This document shows, piece by piece, positions 1 to 5,675 of a DNA stretch of 5,993 nucleotides (position 1 is the stretch's first letter; the number at the start of each line of letters is the position of its first letter). The stretch is from assembly GCA_013152845.1 (NCBI GenBank), contig JAADFM010000076.1, forward strand, positions 1-5,993. Reading direction: 5' to 3'. The notes under the pieces are model-generated. The model saw only the letters and a list, made by a program, of their open reading frames with translations. It had not been told where the DNA came from and did not search any database. The position numbers were made by a program, and so were the translations under genes. The stretch is from Methanobacteriota archaeon. GTDB lineage: Archaea > Hydrothermarchaeota > Hydrothermarchaeia > Hydrothermarchaeales > JAADFM01.

Positions 1-106
1 CGATGAAATCGATGGCCTCGCTTTTGCGCTTCAGGCCGTACTGGGCCTTGACGATATTTATTATCCTGTTGGTATGCTCGTCAATGTCGATTAAGGCTTT
101 GACCAT
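1..106 (-). CDS. Putative DUF2683-like antitoxin, N-terminal 35 codons (runs off the window)
   Basis: The minus-strand frame opens at an ATG at 106-104 and stays open to the window edge. The peptide starts MVKALIDIDEHTNRI and continues with NIVKAQYGLKRKSEAIDFI. This resembles the N-terminus of the archaeal DUF2683 family: a short beta-strand-like segment, then 'TNR-x3-IVKA-x-Y-x-LK-x-KSEAI', reminiscent of a ribbon-helix-helix fold. From memory, such small proteins often sit upstream of a RelE/ParE-type toxin in archaea, which would lie beyond position 1 and cannot be seen. A ribosome-binding site GGTGAT lies at 116-111, four bases before the ATG, which supports this start. The DNA-binding antitoxin role is inferred from family resemblance. 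The gene is partial only because of the window edge. Confidence 0.72.
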   Translation of the reverse strand, partial: MVKALIDIDEHTNRIINIVKAQYGLKRKSEAIDFI

Positions 107-123
107 TAATATCACCATAATAC

Positions 124-135
124 CATATTAATATG
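124..135 (-). promoter_or_regulatory. Perfect 12-bp palindrome, candidate operator
   Basis: CATATTAATATG is a perfect inverted repeat 18 bp upstream of the DUF2683-like ATG. The inner ATTAATAT recurs at 105-112, overlapping the ATG. RHH-type antitoxins commonly bind short palindromes in their own promoter, so this could be an autoregulatory operator. If the TATA-like TAATAA around 152-157 is the promoter, transcription would start near 129, inside the palindrome. The AT-rich palindrome could instead itself be the TATA element. Binding is inferred, not shown. Confidence 0.35.
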
Positions 136-149
136 ACATTAACAAACAT

Positions 150-161
150 TCCTTATTAGGA
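150..161 (-). promoter_or_regulatory. Near-palindrome with TATA-like core, possible promoter
   Basis: TCCTTATTAGGA on the plus strand is an inverted repeat with one mismatched pair. On the minus strand its core reads CCTAATAAGG, a plausible weak TATA-like element about 50 bp before the DUF2683-like ATG. It would leave a leader of about 23 nt containing the GGTGAT ribosome-binding site. This rests on spacing and composition only. Confidence 0.28.
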
Positions 162-247
162 TGCGGAGGCACGGGGAAAGGTGATGTGCAGGCCATGTTT
201 TGAAGGGGGGATTGGAGACATTTAACGGTTAGCTTCAATCTGTTTCA

Positions 248-1246
248 TTATCTTTTCTTTATTCTGGAAAAGAAACTTACAATACGTTGTATGTATGGAC
301 CAAATATTTTCTCAACGAAAATTGCAATTAACATCCCGACAAACCCCAGTATAATCGGAAGCAACTCTAAGGAATAGTTATACTTCACATAAATGTTGAA
401 AAGATATTTGTCCTTAGCAAGTTGAGTAGGAGCTAACCACTGCAATACCTTATACTCTCCACCGTCATAGAGTAAGTCTGGGGGTGGATTTATTTCAAGG
501 AGCTGTAATTTTTTAAATCCCCACCATTTCTCCTTCGGGATTTTAATTTGATAGGTATTTTTGCCTAAAATCAAATTTGATGTTCTTATTATTGGAGCGT
601 AACTGGTTAATATAAAATCGCCAGTGGTAGTTCTATCAATGGCATCAAATTCCCCTTCGAAGATAATAATCATGGGGTCACCTGGTGAAATGCTACAATT
701 ACTTACAATAAAGTCATTTGAAGAATTCCAGTTATTATTCTTCATTTCCCAAGGAGTTCTAACATTCCCTAGGCCTATTTGATTTCTTAAGTTGAAATTG
801 TAAGTCATATAAAAGGGGATACTTTCCTGACCAAAATTAATAGTCTTGAAAGTTATCTGCTCAATTATAGTATTTTTTTCTGTAACAAATACTTCAATGT
901 GCTGTTCTTGTAAAATATGATTGTGATAAAATTTGATATATTTCCTCGTTTCATGGCCAACACCATCAACACAAATTATCTCTCCAGTATATTGGCCGTC
1001 TTCACTAATAGTAAAAAGTACACCGTATTCCGAGTCCCCAGGTAAGCCATCCGCATGTTTGCCATCATCATACATTGGATAGTTTTTAACTCCTCCTAAA
1101 GGATCAGTTAGAACTAGCGTTACATTTCTGATTCCTAAAGCGTCTGTACAATTGACTTGAATCTGATGTTCTTCAACATGAGCGGTTACAGTTGATACTT
1201 CTAATAATAATAGCAGAACACAAAGGATTATTGGTCTTTTAATCAT
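248..1246 (-). CDS. Secreted, C-terminally membrane-anchored surface protein of unknown function
   Basis: This 332-residue protein is not assigned to a named family. It starts with a signal peptide: K3/R4, a hydrophobic core at about 5-17, and a likely cleavage site after VTA near residue 22. Residues about 28-105 look like a beta-rich Ig-like module containing MYDDGKHADGLPGD (58-71), which resembles the 'DDG..HGD..AGDG.Y' motif of bacterial and archaeal surface domains. Residues about 110-285 look beta-rich and have no recognised motif. A single TM helix at about 293-312 is followed by a basic tail ending SRIKKR, giving an outside body with a cytoplasmic tail. Five N-x-S/T sequons (N32, N41, N174, N183, N290) fit archaeal N-glycosylation. 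The gene is AT-rich (about 37% GC by eye) against the GC-rich operon next to it and appears to have its own promoter, so it is probably acquired or accessory. A surface or adhesive role is inference. Confidence 0.8.
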   Translation of the reverse strand: MIKRPIILCVLLLLLEVSTVTAHVEEHQIQVNCTDALGIRNVTLVLTDPLGGVKNYPMYDDGKHADGLPGDSEYGVLFTISEDGQYTGEIICVDGVGHETRKYIKFYHNHILQEQHIEVFVTEKNTIIEQITFKTINFGQESIPFYMTYNFNLRNQIGLGNVRTPWEMKNNNWNSSNDFIVSNCSISPGDPMIIIFEGEFDAIDRTTTGDFILTSYAPIIRTSNLILGKNTYQIKIPKEKWWGFKKLQLLEINPPPDLLYDGGEYKVLQWLAPTQLAKDKYLFNIYVKYNYSLELLPIILGFVGMLIAIFVEKIFGPYIQRIVSFFSRIKKR

Positions 1247-1268
1247 GAATTGAAATTCTTCCCAATTA

Positions 1269-1276
1269 TTTATAAA
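1269..1276 (-). promoter_or_regulatory. TATA box for a probably leaderless transcript
   Basis: On the minus strand TTTATAAA is centred about 26 bp upstream of the A of the ATG at 1246, the usual distance from an archaeal TATA box to the transcription start. Transcription would thus begin at or next to the start codon, giving a leaderless mRNA. The A-rich ACTAA just upstream could serve as a weak BRE. A GGGAAG stretch further in (about 1263-1258) is 11 nt from the ATG and is a poorer alternative as a Shine-Dalgarno site. Confidence 0.55.
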
Positions 1277-1286
1277 TTAGTAAGCA

Positions 1287-1343
1287 TTATCCACCCATCA
1301 ACATCGCTAGTATCGCCTTCTGCACATGCATTCTGTTCTCGGC
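1287..1343 (-). pseudogene. Relic of an argF 3' end (last 18 codons plus stop)
   Basis: Read on the minus strand, this gives AENRMHVQKAILAMLMGG followed by TAA. It aligns without gaps to residues 286-303 of the intact ArgF encoded at 2056-2967, with 16 of 18 residues identical. Over the 50 nt from GCC at 1343 the two copies match at 46 positions. Across all 57 nt there are 8 differences, five of them at third codon positions. The match begins abruptly four bases after the methyltransferase stop and covers the end of the reading frame, so this is a fragment of a once functional ornithine carbamoyltransferase gene. Just past it, the TAA overlaps an ATG (TAATG) after a GGTGG motif, perhaps the old junction to a lost downstream gene. 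The fragment cannot encode a working protein. Confidence 0.88.
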
Positions 1344-1347
1344 CTTA

Positions 1348-2055
1348 TTATACGATTATCTTTGTGCAGACATATGCCTGCCCGTTATTATTGTCAGAGA
1401 TTATGGAATCGATATTGAATCCTGCCCTTTCTAAGATACCCTCCATAATCCAGTTCCAAGTGCTGAACTCATCTTTTATATGAACGATTGCCTCTTCCTT
1501 CATATCTGCACCCGCTTTCTCCTCTATCATATCCAGCCAGTCATTCAGCGATTCAGAGTAGTCTGAGATGGGGAAGGAAAAAACTACGTCGGAAATGAAA
1601 AGCCTGCCACCGGGCTTTAATATGTCATACATCTTTTTCAGGGCTATCTGTTTCCAGAAATCAGGCAGATGATGAAGTGCAACTACGGACACGATTGCAT
1701 CCACGGGTTTATCTGAATGGGAGTATGAAAGAAATCCCGCAAGATGGGTCTCGATATTATCGACGCCAGTTTCTCTAGCCTTTTTGGTGAGGCAATCCAG
1801 CATAGCCCGGGAGATATCAACGGCGAATACCTTTTTGCATTGACGCGCTACACGCAGAGCGAAAGCTCCAGTTCCGCACCCCATATCCAGGACCACATGT
1901 TCAGGTTCAATGGATAGTGCTTGGATAATCCTCTCGGCTTCTTCATCGTAATTCCTGAATCGTCCATGTATGGCATCATAATTCGAGACAACTTCAGTCT
2001 TTGAGTAATCTACGCCCACATGGATAGACTCATCAAACTGCCATCTATCTTTCAT
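1348..2055 (-). CDS. Class I SAM-dependent methyltransferase
   Basis: This 235-residue protein has a Rossmann-fold methyltransferase core. Motif I is VVLDMGCGTGAF (54-65), the acidic residue ending strand 2 is in VFAVDIS (D80), the motif-IV region is DAIVSVVALHHL (119-130), and the post-core strand is LKPGGRLFISD (146-156). It matches the Methyltransf_11/25-like group acting on small molecules. The N-terminal part (about 1-45, with HVGVDYS and a YD..H..FR pattern) and the C-terminal part (about 160-235) would shape the substrate pocket, and the substrate cannot be read from sequence. The ATG follows the argF TGA with no gap, and GGAG within the last argF codons serves as ribosome-binding site, so translation is probably coupled to argF. 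Two stop codons in tandem (TAATAA) end it. It is clearly less GC-rich (about 45%) than argF and is framed by two argF 3' ends, so it is likely an insertion in the operon rather than an arginine-pathway gene. Confidence 0.9.
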   Translation of the reverse strand: MKDRWQFDESIHVGVDYSKTEVVSNYDAIHGRFRNYDEEAERIIQALSIEPEHVVLDMGCGTGAFALRVARQCKKVFAVDISRAMLDCLTKKARETGVDNIETHLAGFLSYSHSDKPVDAIVSVVALHHLPDFWKQIALKKMYDILKPGGRLFISDVVFSFPISDYSESLNDWLDMIEEKAGADMKEEAIVHIKDEFSTWNWIMEGILERAGFNIDSIISDNNNGQAYVCTKIIV

Positions 2056-2112
2056 TCACTCCCCCATCAACATCGCCAGTATCGCTTTCTGGACATGCAG
2101 TCTGTTCTCGGC
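2056..2112 (-). repeat. Intact argF 3' end, partner of the direct repeat at 1287-1343
   Basis: The last 18 codons plus stop of argF form one arm of an imperfect direct repeat whose other arm lies downstream of the methyltransferase gene. The arms are in the same orientation and offset by 769 bp. Outside these 57 bases the two flanks show no similarity that I can see. Confidence 0.85.
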
Positions 2113-2967
2113 TTGGTCAAGGACGATGGAGCCGGGACCGTCCAGGATCTCGTCGGTGATTTCATAGCCGCGCTTGGCAGGCAGGCAGTGCATGATAAGG
2201 GGCTCGTCCGCCGCGCTCACGAGCTCTGCGTTGACTTGGTAGGGTTTGAAGGCGCGCATGCGCTCCTCCTTCTCGGCCTCCTGGCCCATGCTCACCCAGA
2301 CGTCCGTGTAGATGATATCCGCGCCTTTTACCGCCTCCCTTGGGTCCTCGGTGATGGCTATAGCGGCACCAGTCTTTTCTGCAATCTCCTGCGCCTTCTC
2401 CAGGATGCCGCCGTCGGGGCCGTAGCCCTCGGGCCGGCCCACCGAGATGTCCATACCCACCATCGCACAGCCCAGAAGTAGGGAGTTGCAGACGTTGTTG
2501 CCGTCTCCCACGTATGCGAGCTTCCCGTCGAAGCCGCCCTTCTTCTCCCTGATTGTGAAGAGGTCGGAGATGACCTGGCACGGGTGCTCCAGGTCTGTGA
2601 GGCCGTTTATCACGGGTACCGTCGCATGGCGGCCCAGCTCCACCACGTCCCCGTGGCGGTAGGCCCGTATCATGATGCCGTCCACGTACCGGGAGAGGAC
2701 CCTGGCGGTATCCCCGATGGTCTCCCCCCGCTTCAGCTGCATCTCCCCGGCCCCCAGGTAGATGGCATGGCCTCCCAGCTGGGTCATGGCCACCTCGAAG
2801 GATACCCTGGTCCTGGTCGATGACTTCTCGAATATCATGGCCAGGGTCCGGTGCCTCAGCCTCTCCTGGAAGCGCCCCTCCTTCAGGTCTGCCTTGAAGT
2901 CTGCGGCCATCTCGAAGACGGCCTCCAGCTTTCCCTCGGCGTCCAGGATGGAGATGAGATGGCTCAC
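2056..2967 (-). CDS. argF: Ornithine carbamoyltransferase
   Basis: The enzyme joins carbamoyl phosphate and L-ornithine to give L-citrulline and phosphate in cytoplasmic arginine synthesis. All signature motifs are present: carbamoyl-phosphate loop STRTR (50-54), HPCQ (128-131), DGNN (155-158), the ornithine-binding SMG loop in DVWVSMGQE (222-230) and HCLP (260-263). The SMG loop argues for ornithine over aspartate or putrescine as acceptor. The length of 303 residues is normal for the family. The start is taken as GTG at 2967-2965, which overlaps the purD stop by four bases (GTGA) and has GGAG at 2979-2976, eight bases upstream. The frame stays open upstream to about 3279, but that stretch overlaps purD and its translation is not OTC-like. 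The 3' end is repeated in diverged form downstream of the next gene. Confidence 0.96.
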   Translation of the reverse strand: MSHLISILDAEGKLEAVFEMAADFKADLKEGRFQERLRHRTLAMIFEKSSTRTRVSFEVAMTQLGGHAIYLGAGEMQLKRGETIGDTARVLSRYVDGIMIRAYRHGDVVELGRHATVPVINGLTDLEHPCQVISDLFTIREKKGGFDGKLAYVGDGNNVCNSLLLGCAMVGMDISVGRPEGYGPDGGILEKAQEIAEKTGAAIAITEDPREAVKGADIIYTDVWVSMGQEAEKEERMRAFKPYQVNAELVSAADEPLIMHCLPAKRGYEITDEILDGPGSIVLDQAENRLHVQKAILAMLMGE

Positions 2968-4289
2968 TTGAACTGCTCCATATTCTTCAGTTTCCTCTCG
3001 ATGAGTTCCCTGGTCCCGATGTCCCTGCGGTGGTAGATATCCTCGCCCTTGACATGGGCCGTTGCCCCCTCGGAAATCCTCTCGGCCTCCTCGATGGTAT
3101 CCGCCATCCCCACCAGTGCCAGGGAGCGCGACGAGGTCGTGTAAATCCGCCCGTCCCTCTCGTCCACGGCGGCGTAGTACAGCACCGCCCCCATATCGGC
3201 TATGGCCTTCTCGTCCACCTCCAGGACCTGGCCGCCCTTGGAACCCACGCCGTAGCCGACGGGGACCACGTACTTGCACACCGTGGCCAGGTCCTTGAAA
3301 GAGCAGTCGCCGGCGCCGAGGGAACCCTCGGTGATTTTCCTGCAGATCTCCACGAAATCCGAATCCAGGAGGGTCAGGACGTTCATGGCCTCCGGGTCCC
3401 CGAAGCGGCAGTTAAACTCGATGAGCTTCAGCTCGCGGCCCAGCATGAACTGGCCGTATAGGATGCCCCTGTACTCCCTGCCGGTCTCCTCCTTCAGGGC
3501 GGCCACGGTCTTCCTGATGACATCAACGGCCTGGTCGTAGTCCTTCCGGGATATAAAAGGCAGAAGGCCCCCCTTGTCCGAGTACGAACCCATGCCGCCG
3601 GTGTTGTGTCCCACGTCCCCCTCGAAGGCGCGCTTGTGGTCCTGGACCGCGGGCATGGGCACCACGTGGGTCCCGTCCACGAAGGCCTGGACCGTGAACT
3701 CCTCGCCGAGGCAGCGCTCCTCGATGACCACACCCCCCCTGCCGCCGATGCCCTCCTCGATAATCTCCCTGATATACTCCCTGGTCTCCTCCATGGTCTT
3801 CAGGTGCTCCCCCATGACCTTGACGCCCTTGCCCCCGGTCAGGCCGTCGGGTTTGATGGCCGCCTCGCCGCCGAAGCCCTCCAGGAACTCCACGGCCTCC
3901 CGGTAGTCGGTGAATGTCCCGTACTTCACCGCCGCGGGCACGTCGTACTTGGCCATCAGGTCCCGCATGAAGCGCTTGCTGGCCTCGATTCTGGCCAGGT
4001 CCTTCAGGGGCCCCATCGTGGGCACCCCGGCCTCCTCCAGGGCATCGGCCACCCCCACCGACAGGGGGCTCTCCGGCCCCACCGCCGCCATCTCAACCCC
4101 CGTCCTCTCCGCAAAGCCCCTCACCTTCTCCACATCGGTCTCCGGTGCCAGGAGGACCTCCTCAGAGAGCCGGGAAATACCCGGGTTCCTGTTCTTCATG
4201 ACCGTATAGAGCCGGCAGTCCCCCCTCTTGAGGGCCGCCGCCATGGCGTGCTCCCTCGCCCCGCCTCCAACCAGAAGTACCTTCACCAT
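2964..4289 (-). CDS. purD: Phosphoribosylamine-glycine ligase (GAR synthetase)
   Basis: PurD catalyses the second step of de novo purine synthesis: 5-phosphoribosylamine + glycine + ATP give glycinamide ribonucleotide. The 441-residue protein shows the N-domain loop VLLVGGGAREHA (4-15), GPESPLSVGVADALEEAG (71-88), the ATP-grasp region AAIKPDGLTGGKGVKVM (143-159), VVIEERCLGEEF (187-198), DHKRAFEGDVGHNTGGMG (217-234), and the metal- and ATP-binding EFNCRFGDPEAMNVL (291-305). MKNRNPGI (31-38) and CKYVVPVGYGV (338-348) are of the archaeal type. The start is ATG at 4289 because GAGGTGG lies directly upstream (4297-4291). An in-frame TTG at 4301 would add four residues but would place that ribosome-binding site inside the coding region. 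The gap from the preceding gene's stop is 8 nt, and the 3' end overlaps argF by 4 nt, so translation is likely coupled. Confidence 0.96.
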   Translation of the reverse strand: MVKVLLVGGGAREHAMAAALKRGDCRLYTVMKNRNPGISRLSEEVLLAPETDVEKVRGFAERTGVEMAAVGPESPLSVGVADALEEAGVPTMGPLKDLARIEASKRFMRDLMAKYDVPAAVKYGTFTDYREAVEFLEGFGGEAAIKPDGLTGGKGVKVMGEHLKTMEETREYIREIIEEGIGGRGGVVIEERCLGEEFTVQAFVDGTHVVPMPAVQDHKRAFEGDVGHNTGGMGSYSDKGGLLPFISRKDYDQAVDVIRKTVAALKEETGREYRGILYGQFMLGRELKLIEFNCRFGDPEAMNVLTLLDSDFVEICRKITEGSLGAGDCSFKDLATVCKYVVPVGYGVGSKGGQVLEVDEKAIADMGAVLYYAAVDERDGRIYTTSSRSLALVGMADTIEEAERISEGATAHVKGEDIYHRRDIGTRELIERKLKNMEQFK

Positions 4290-4290
4290 A

Positions 4291-4297
4291 CCACCTC
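4291..4297 (-). promoter_or_regulatory. Ribosome-binding site deciding the purD start
   Basis: GAGGTGG on the minus strand ends one base before the ATG at 4289. It follows the TGA of the coiled-coil protein gene directly. It favours the ATG over the upstream in-frame TTG at 4301. Confidence 0.7.
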
Positions 4298-5143
4298 TCA
4301 AGCGATTGGATAGAATAGGTTAATCTCGATGATGACCAGGGCAATGCCCAGGCCCAGCATCATGACGTGCAGCAGGATGAAGTACCCGATGACGAGGTAG
4401 GCATAGGTCTTGGTATCCCCCCGGGATGCCAGGCCCTCGGTTGTATCCTCCAGGGGCGATATCATCTCGCCGATGACCGACCTGGAGGGTTTTCTCAGGG
4501 CCTCGAAATTCTCGCTTGCCCCCTGGAGACTCGCCCCCGCTTCTTTAAGCTGGAGTGACGCCTGGCCGAGCTTCGCCATGGTCCCGTTGAGGGCCGTGGC
4601 CGTCTTCTCCAGCTCCGCCGCCCCGGAGTCCAGGTCGTCCCCGGAGGCCTTCAGCTTTGCGGAGGCGTCCTCGATTTTTCCCACAGCAGACTGGAAGCTG
4701 GACTTCTGGGGGAGGGGCGAGCCGTTGTAGCTGTAGTCCTCTGCCCAGGACCTAAGGCCCGTGGCGGCATCTTCCAGGAGGTCCCCTGCCTCCTTGTTGG
4801 ATGCGGAGGCCGCCTCAATCCCTGCCGAGGCGCGGCTGATGCTTTCTGCGGCAGAGCCCACCGTCACCGCCGCGGAATCGATGCTCTCCCCCGCCCTCGT
4901 GATGACGGTGGAGGTATTGCTGAACCTGTCCGCCCCCTCCTCGATGTTCCTGGTTATCTCCTCCCGGTTCTGGATGAGGGTGTCCCGCACCTCGGTAATG
5001 GACCCGGTGGCCCCCCCAATCTTCTCGGGCCCGTAGTCGTATACCACCTTCAGGCCGTATATCCCTGCTGCGGTGCCGCTGAGGCCCACCAGTATCAGAA
5101 CTATCCCGAGGCCCTTCAAAATCAGTGAGGGGATATCAGCCAT
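4298..5143 (-). CDS. Two-TM membrane protein with long coiled-coil domain, function unknown
   Basis: I do not recognise a named family for this 281-residue protein. A hydrophobic helix at about 7-34 and another at about 246-275 flank some 210 residues rich in Ala, Ser, Glu and Gly with repeated hydrophobic spacing, typical of long coiled-coil or four-helix-bundle regions (for example 80-130 and 150-218). A proline- and glycine-containing break (YNGSPLPQKS, 139-148) splits this region into two helical halves, suggesting an antiparallel hairpin. With both termini in the cytoplasm the domain would be extracellular, and three sequons (N76, N140, N186) are compatible with that. The look recalls MCP-like or YhgE/Pip-like helical domains, but no signalling module is present. 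There is no cysteine. A ribosome-binding site AGGTGG (5155-5150) overlaps the pyrE stop codon, six bases before the ATG. It is co-transcribed with pyrE and purD. A role in nucleotide metabolism is not implied by the sequence. Confidence 0.85.
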   Translation of the reverse strand: MADIPSLILKGLGIVLILVGLSGTAAGIYGLKVVYDYGPEKIGGATGSITEVRDTLIQNREEITRNIEEGADRFSNTSTVITRAGESIDSAAVTVGSAAESISRASAGIEAASASNKEAGDLLEDAATGLRSWAEDYSYNGSPLPQKSSFQSAVGKIEDASAKLKASGDDLDSGAAELEKTATALNGTMAKLGQASLQLKEAGASLQGASENFEALRKPSRSVIGEMISPLEDTTEGLASRGDTKTYAYLVIGYFILLHVMMLGLGIALVIIEINLFYPIA

Positions 5144-5153
5144 CGTCTACCAC

Positions 5154-5666
5154 CTAGAGACCCAAATCTCCTGCGTCCACCAGGGACACTAACTCTATGC
5201 CGTGTTTGTTTAATAACTCTTTCGCCCCCTCGCCCCCCACGGTTATGACGGTCCGGCAGACGCCCCCGGCCTCCCTGATGGAGTTGACCCCGGCAAGGAC
5301 GCTTCCACCCGAGGTGGTCACATCCTCCACCAGGAGGACCCTCTCGCCCTCCCGGAGCTCCCCTTCGATGAGGTTCCCGGTCCCGTGGCCCTTCCTCTCT
5401 TTGCGGACCATCACGAAGGGCACACCCAGTTCATAGGCCAGCACCGCGGCCAGGGGTACGGCCCCCAGGGCCACCCCGGCCACCCGGTCGAACTCCAGGG
5501 AACGGGCCTCCACCGCTTCCCTTGCCCCCCGGGCGATGGCCCGCATGACCTCCGGGCGGGTATAGGCCTTCTTCACGTCGAGATAGAAATGGCTCTTCCT
5601 CCCCGATGTCAGGGTGAACTCCCCCCTGGTCAGGGCATATCTTTCGATCATCTCGGCCAGGTCCAT
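5154..5666 (-). CDS. pyrE: Orotate phosphoribosyltransferase
   Basis: PyrE converts orotate and PRPP to orotidine 5'-monophosphate and pyrophosphate in cytoplasmic de novo UMP synthesis. In the 170-residue protein the family motifs are FTLTSGRKSHFYLD (17-30), the core AGVALGAVPLAAVLAYELGVPF (63-84), the mobile catalytic loop RKERKGHGTGNLIEG (88-102), and the PRPP-binding loop LLVEDVTTSGGS (111-122). The length fits archaeal PyrE. The start is set at ATG 5666 because GGTGAT (5675-5670) stands three bases upstream. An ATG at 5684 in the same frame would add MSRGDE and overlap carS by 14 nt, and has a worse ribosome-binding site. The 4-nt gap to the carS stop and 10-nt gap to the next gene place it inside the operon. 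Confidence 0.96.
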   Translation of the reverse strand: MDLAEMIERYALTRGEFTLTSGRKSHFYLDVKKAYTRPEVMRAIARGAREAVEARSLEFDRVAGVALGAVPLAAVLAYELGVPFVMVRKERKGHGTGNLIEGELREGERVLLVEDVTTSGGSVLAGVNSIREAGGVCRTVITVGGEGAKELLNKHGIELVSLVDAGDLGL

Positions 5667-5669
5667 CTC

Positions 5670-5675
5670 ATCACC
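5670..5675 (-). promoter_or_regulatory. Ribosome-binding site deciding the pyrE start
   Basis: GGTGAT on the minus strand spans the carS stop codon and lies three bases before the ATG at 5666, matching the anti-Shine-Dalgarno consensus GGAGGTGAT over six bases. It supports 5666 over the upstream ATG at 5684. Confidence 0.6.

Larger units (their letters stand above)
107..247. other. Intergenic gap with putative control region of the DUF2683-like gene
   Basis: This 141-bp gap separates the stop of the surface-protein gene from the DUF2683-like start. It holds two palindromic motifs near the low-coordinate side (150-161 and 124-135) and a ribosome-binding site at 116-111. The half from about 162 to 247 shows no convincing ORF, no RNA gene and no clear poly-T terminator for the upstream gene. 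Confidence 0.5.

Noticed and set aside
184..225. Plus-strand mini-ORF beginning MCRPCFEGG
   Set aside because: It is only 13 codons long, the GGTG upstream is too close to the ATG, and no second CxxC or family is visible. Chance is the simplest explanation.
107..247. Possible small RNA or terminator hairpin in the intergenic gap
   Set aside because: The inverted repeats are short (12 bp), AT-rich and not followed by a T-run in either orientation. They fit protein-binding sites better than a stable hairpin.
1287..1343. Relic as a terminator or attenuator of the operon
   Set aside because: No stable stem or T-stretch follows on the minus strand, and the in-frame coding similarity to ArgF explains the sequence fully.
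1250..1483. Plus-strand 77-codon open frame across the relic and the methyltransferase 3' end
   Set aside because: It is antisense to both features, has no motif, and is explained by low-complexity reverse complement of coding DNA.
2020..2481. Plus-strand 153-codon open frame opposite argF and the methyltransferase start
   Set aside because: It is a shadow of argF across a gene junction, with no motif and no plausible ribosome-binding site.
2968..3279. Upstream extension of the argF reading frame
   Set aside because: The Arg/Gly-rich translation lies wholly within purD and is not like any OTC N-terminus. The GTG at 2967 overlaps the purD stop and gives a normal family length.
3606..4313. 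Plus-strand 235-codon open frame opposite purD
   Set aside because: It is antisense to the well-supported purD, has a His/Pro/Leu/Gly-rich composition typical of a GC-rich shadow frame, and shows no domain.
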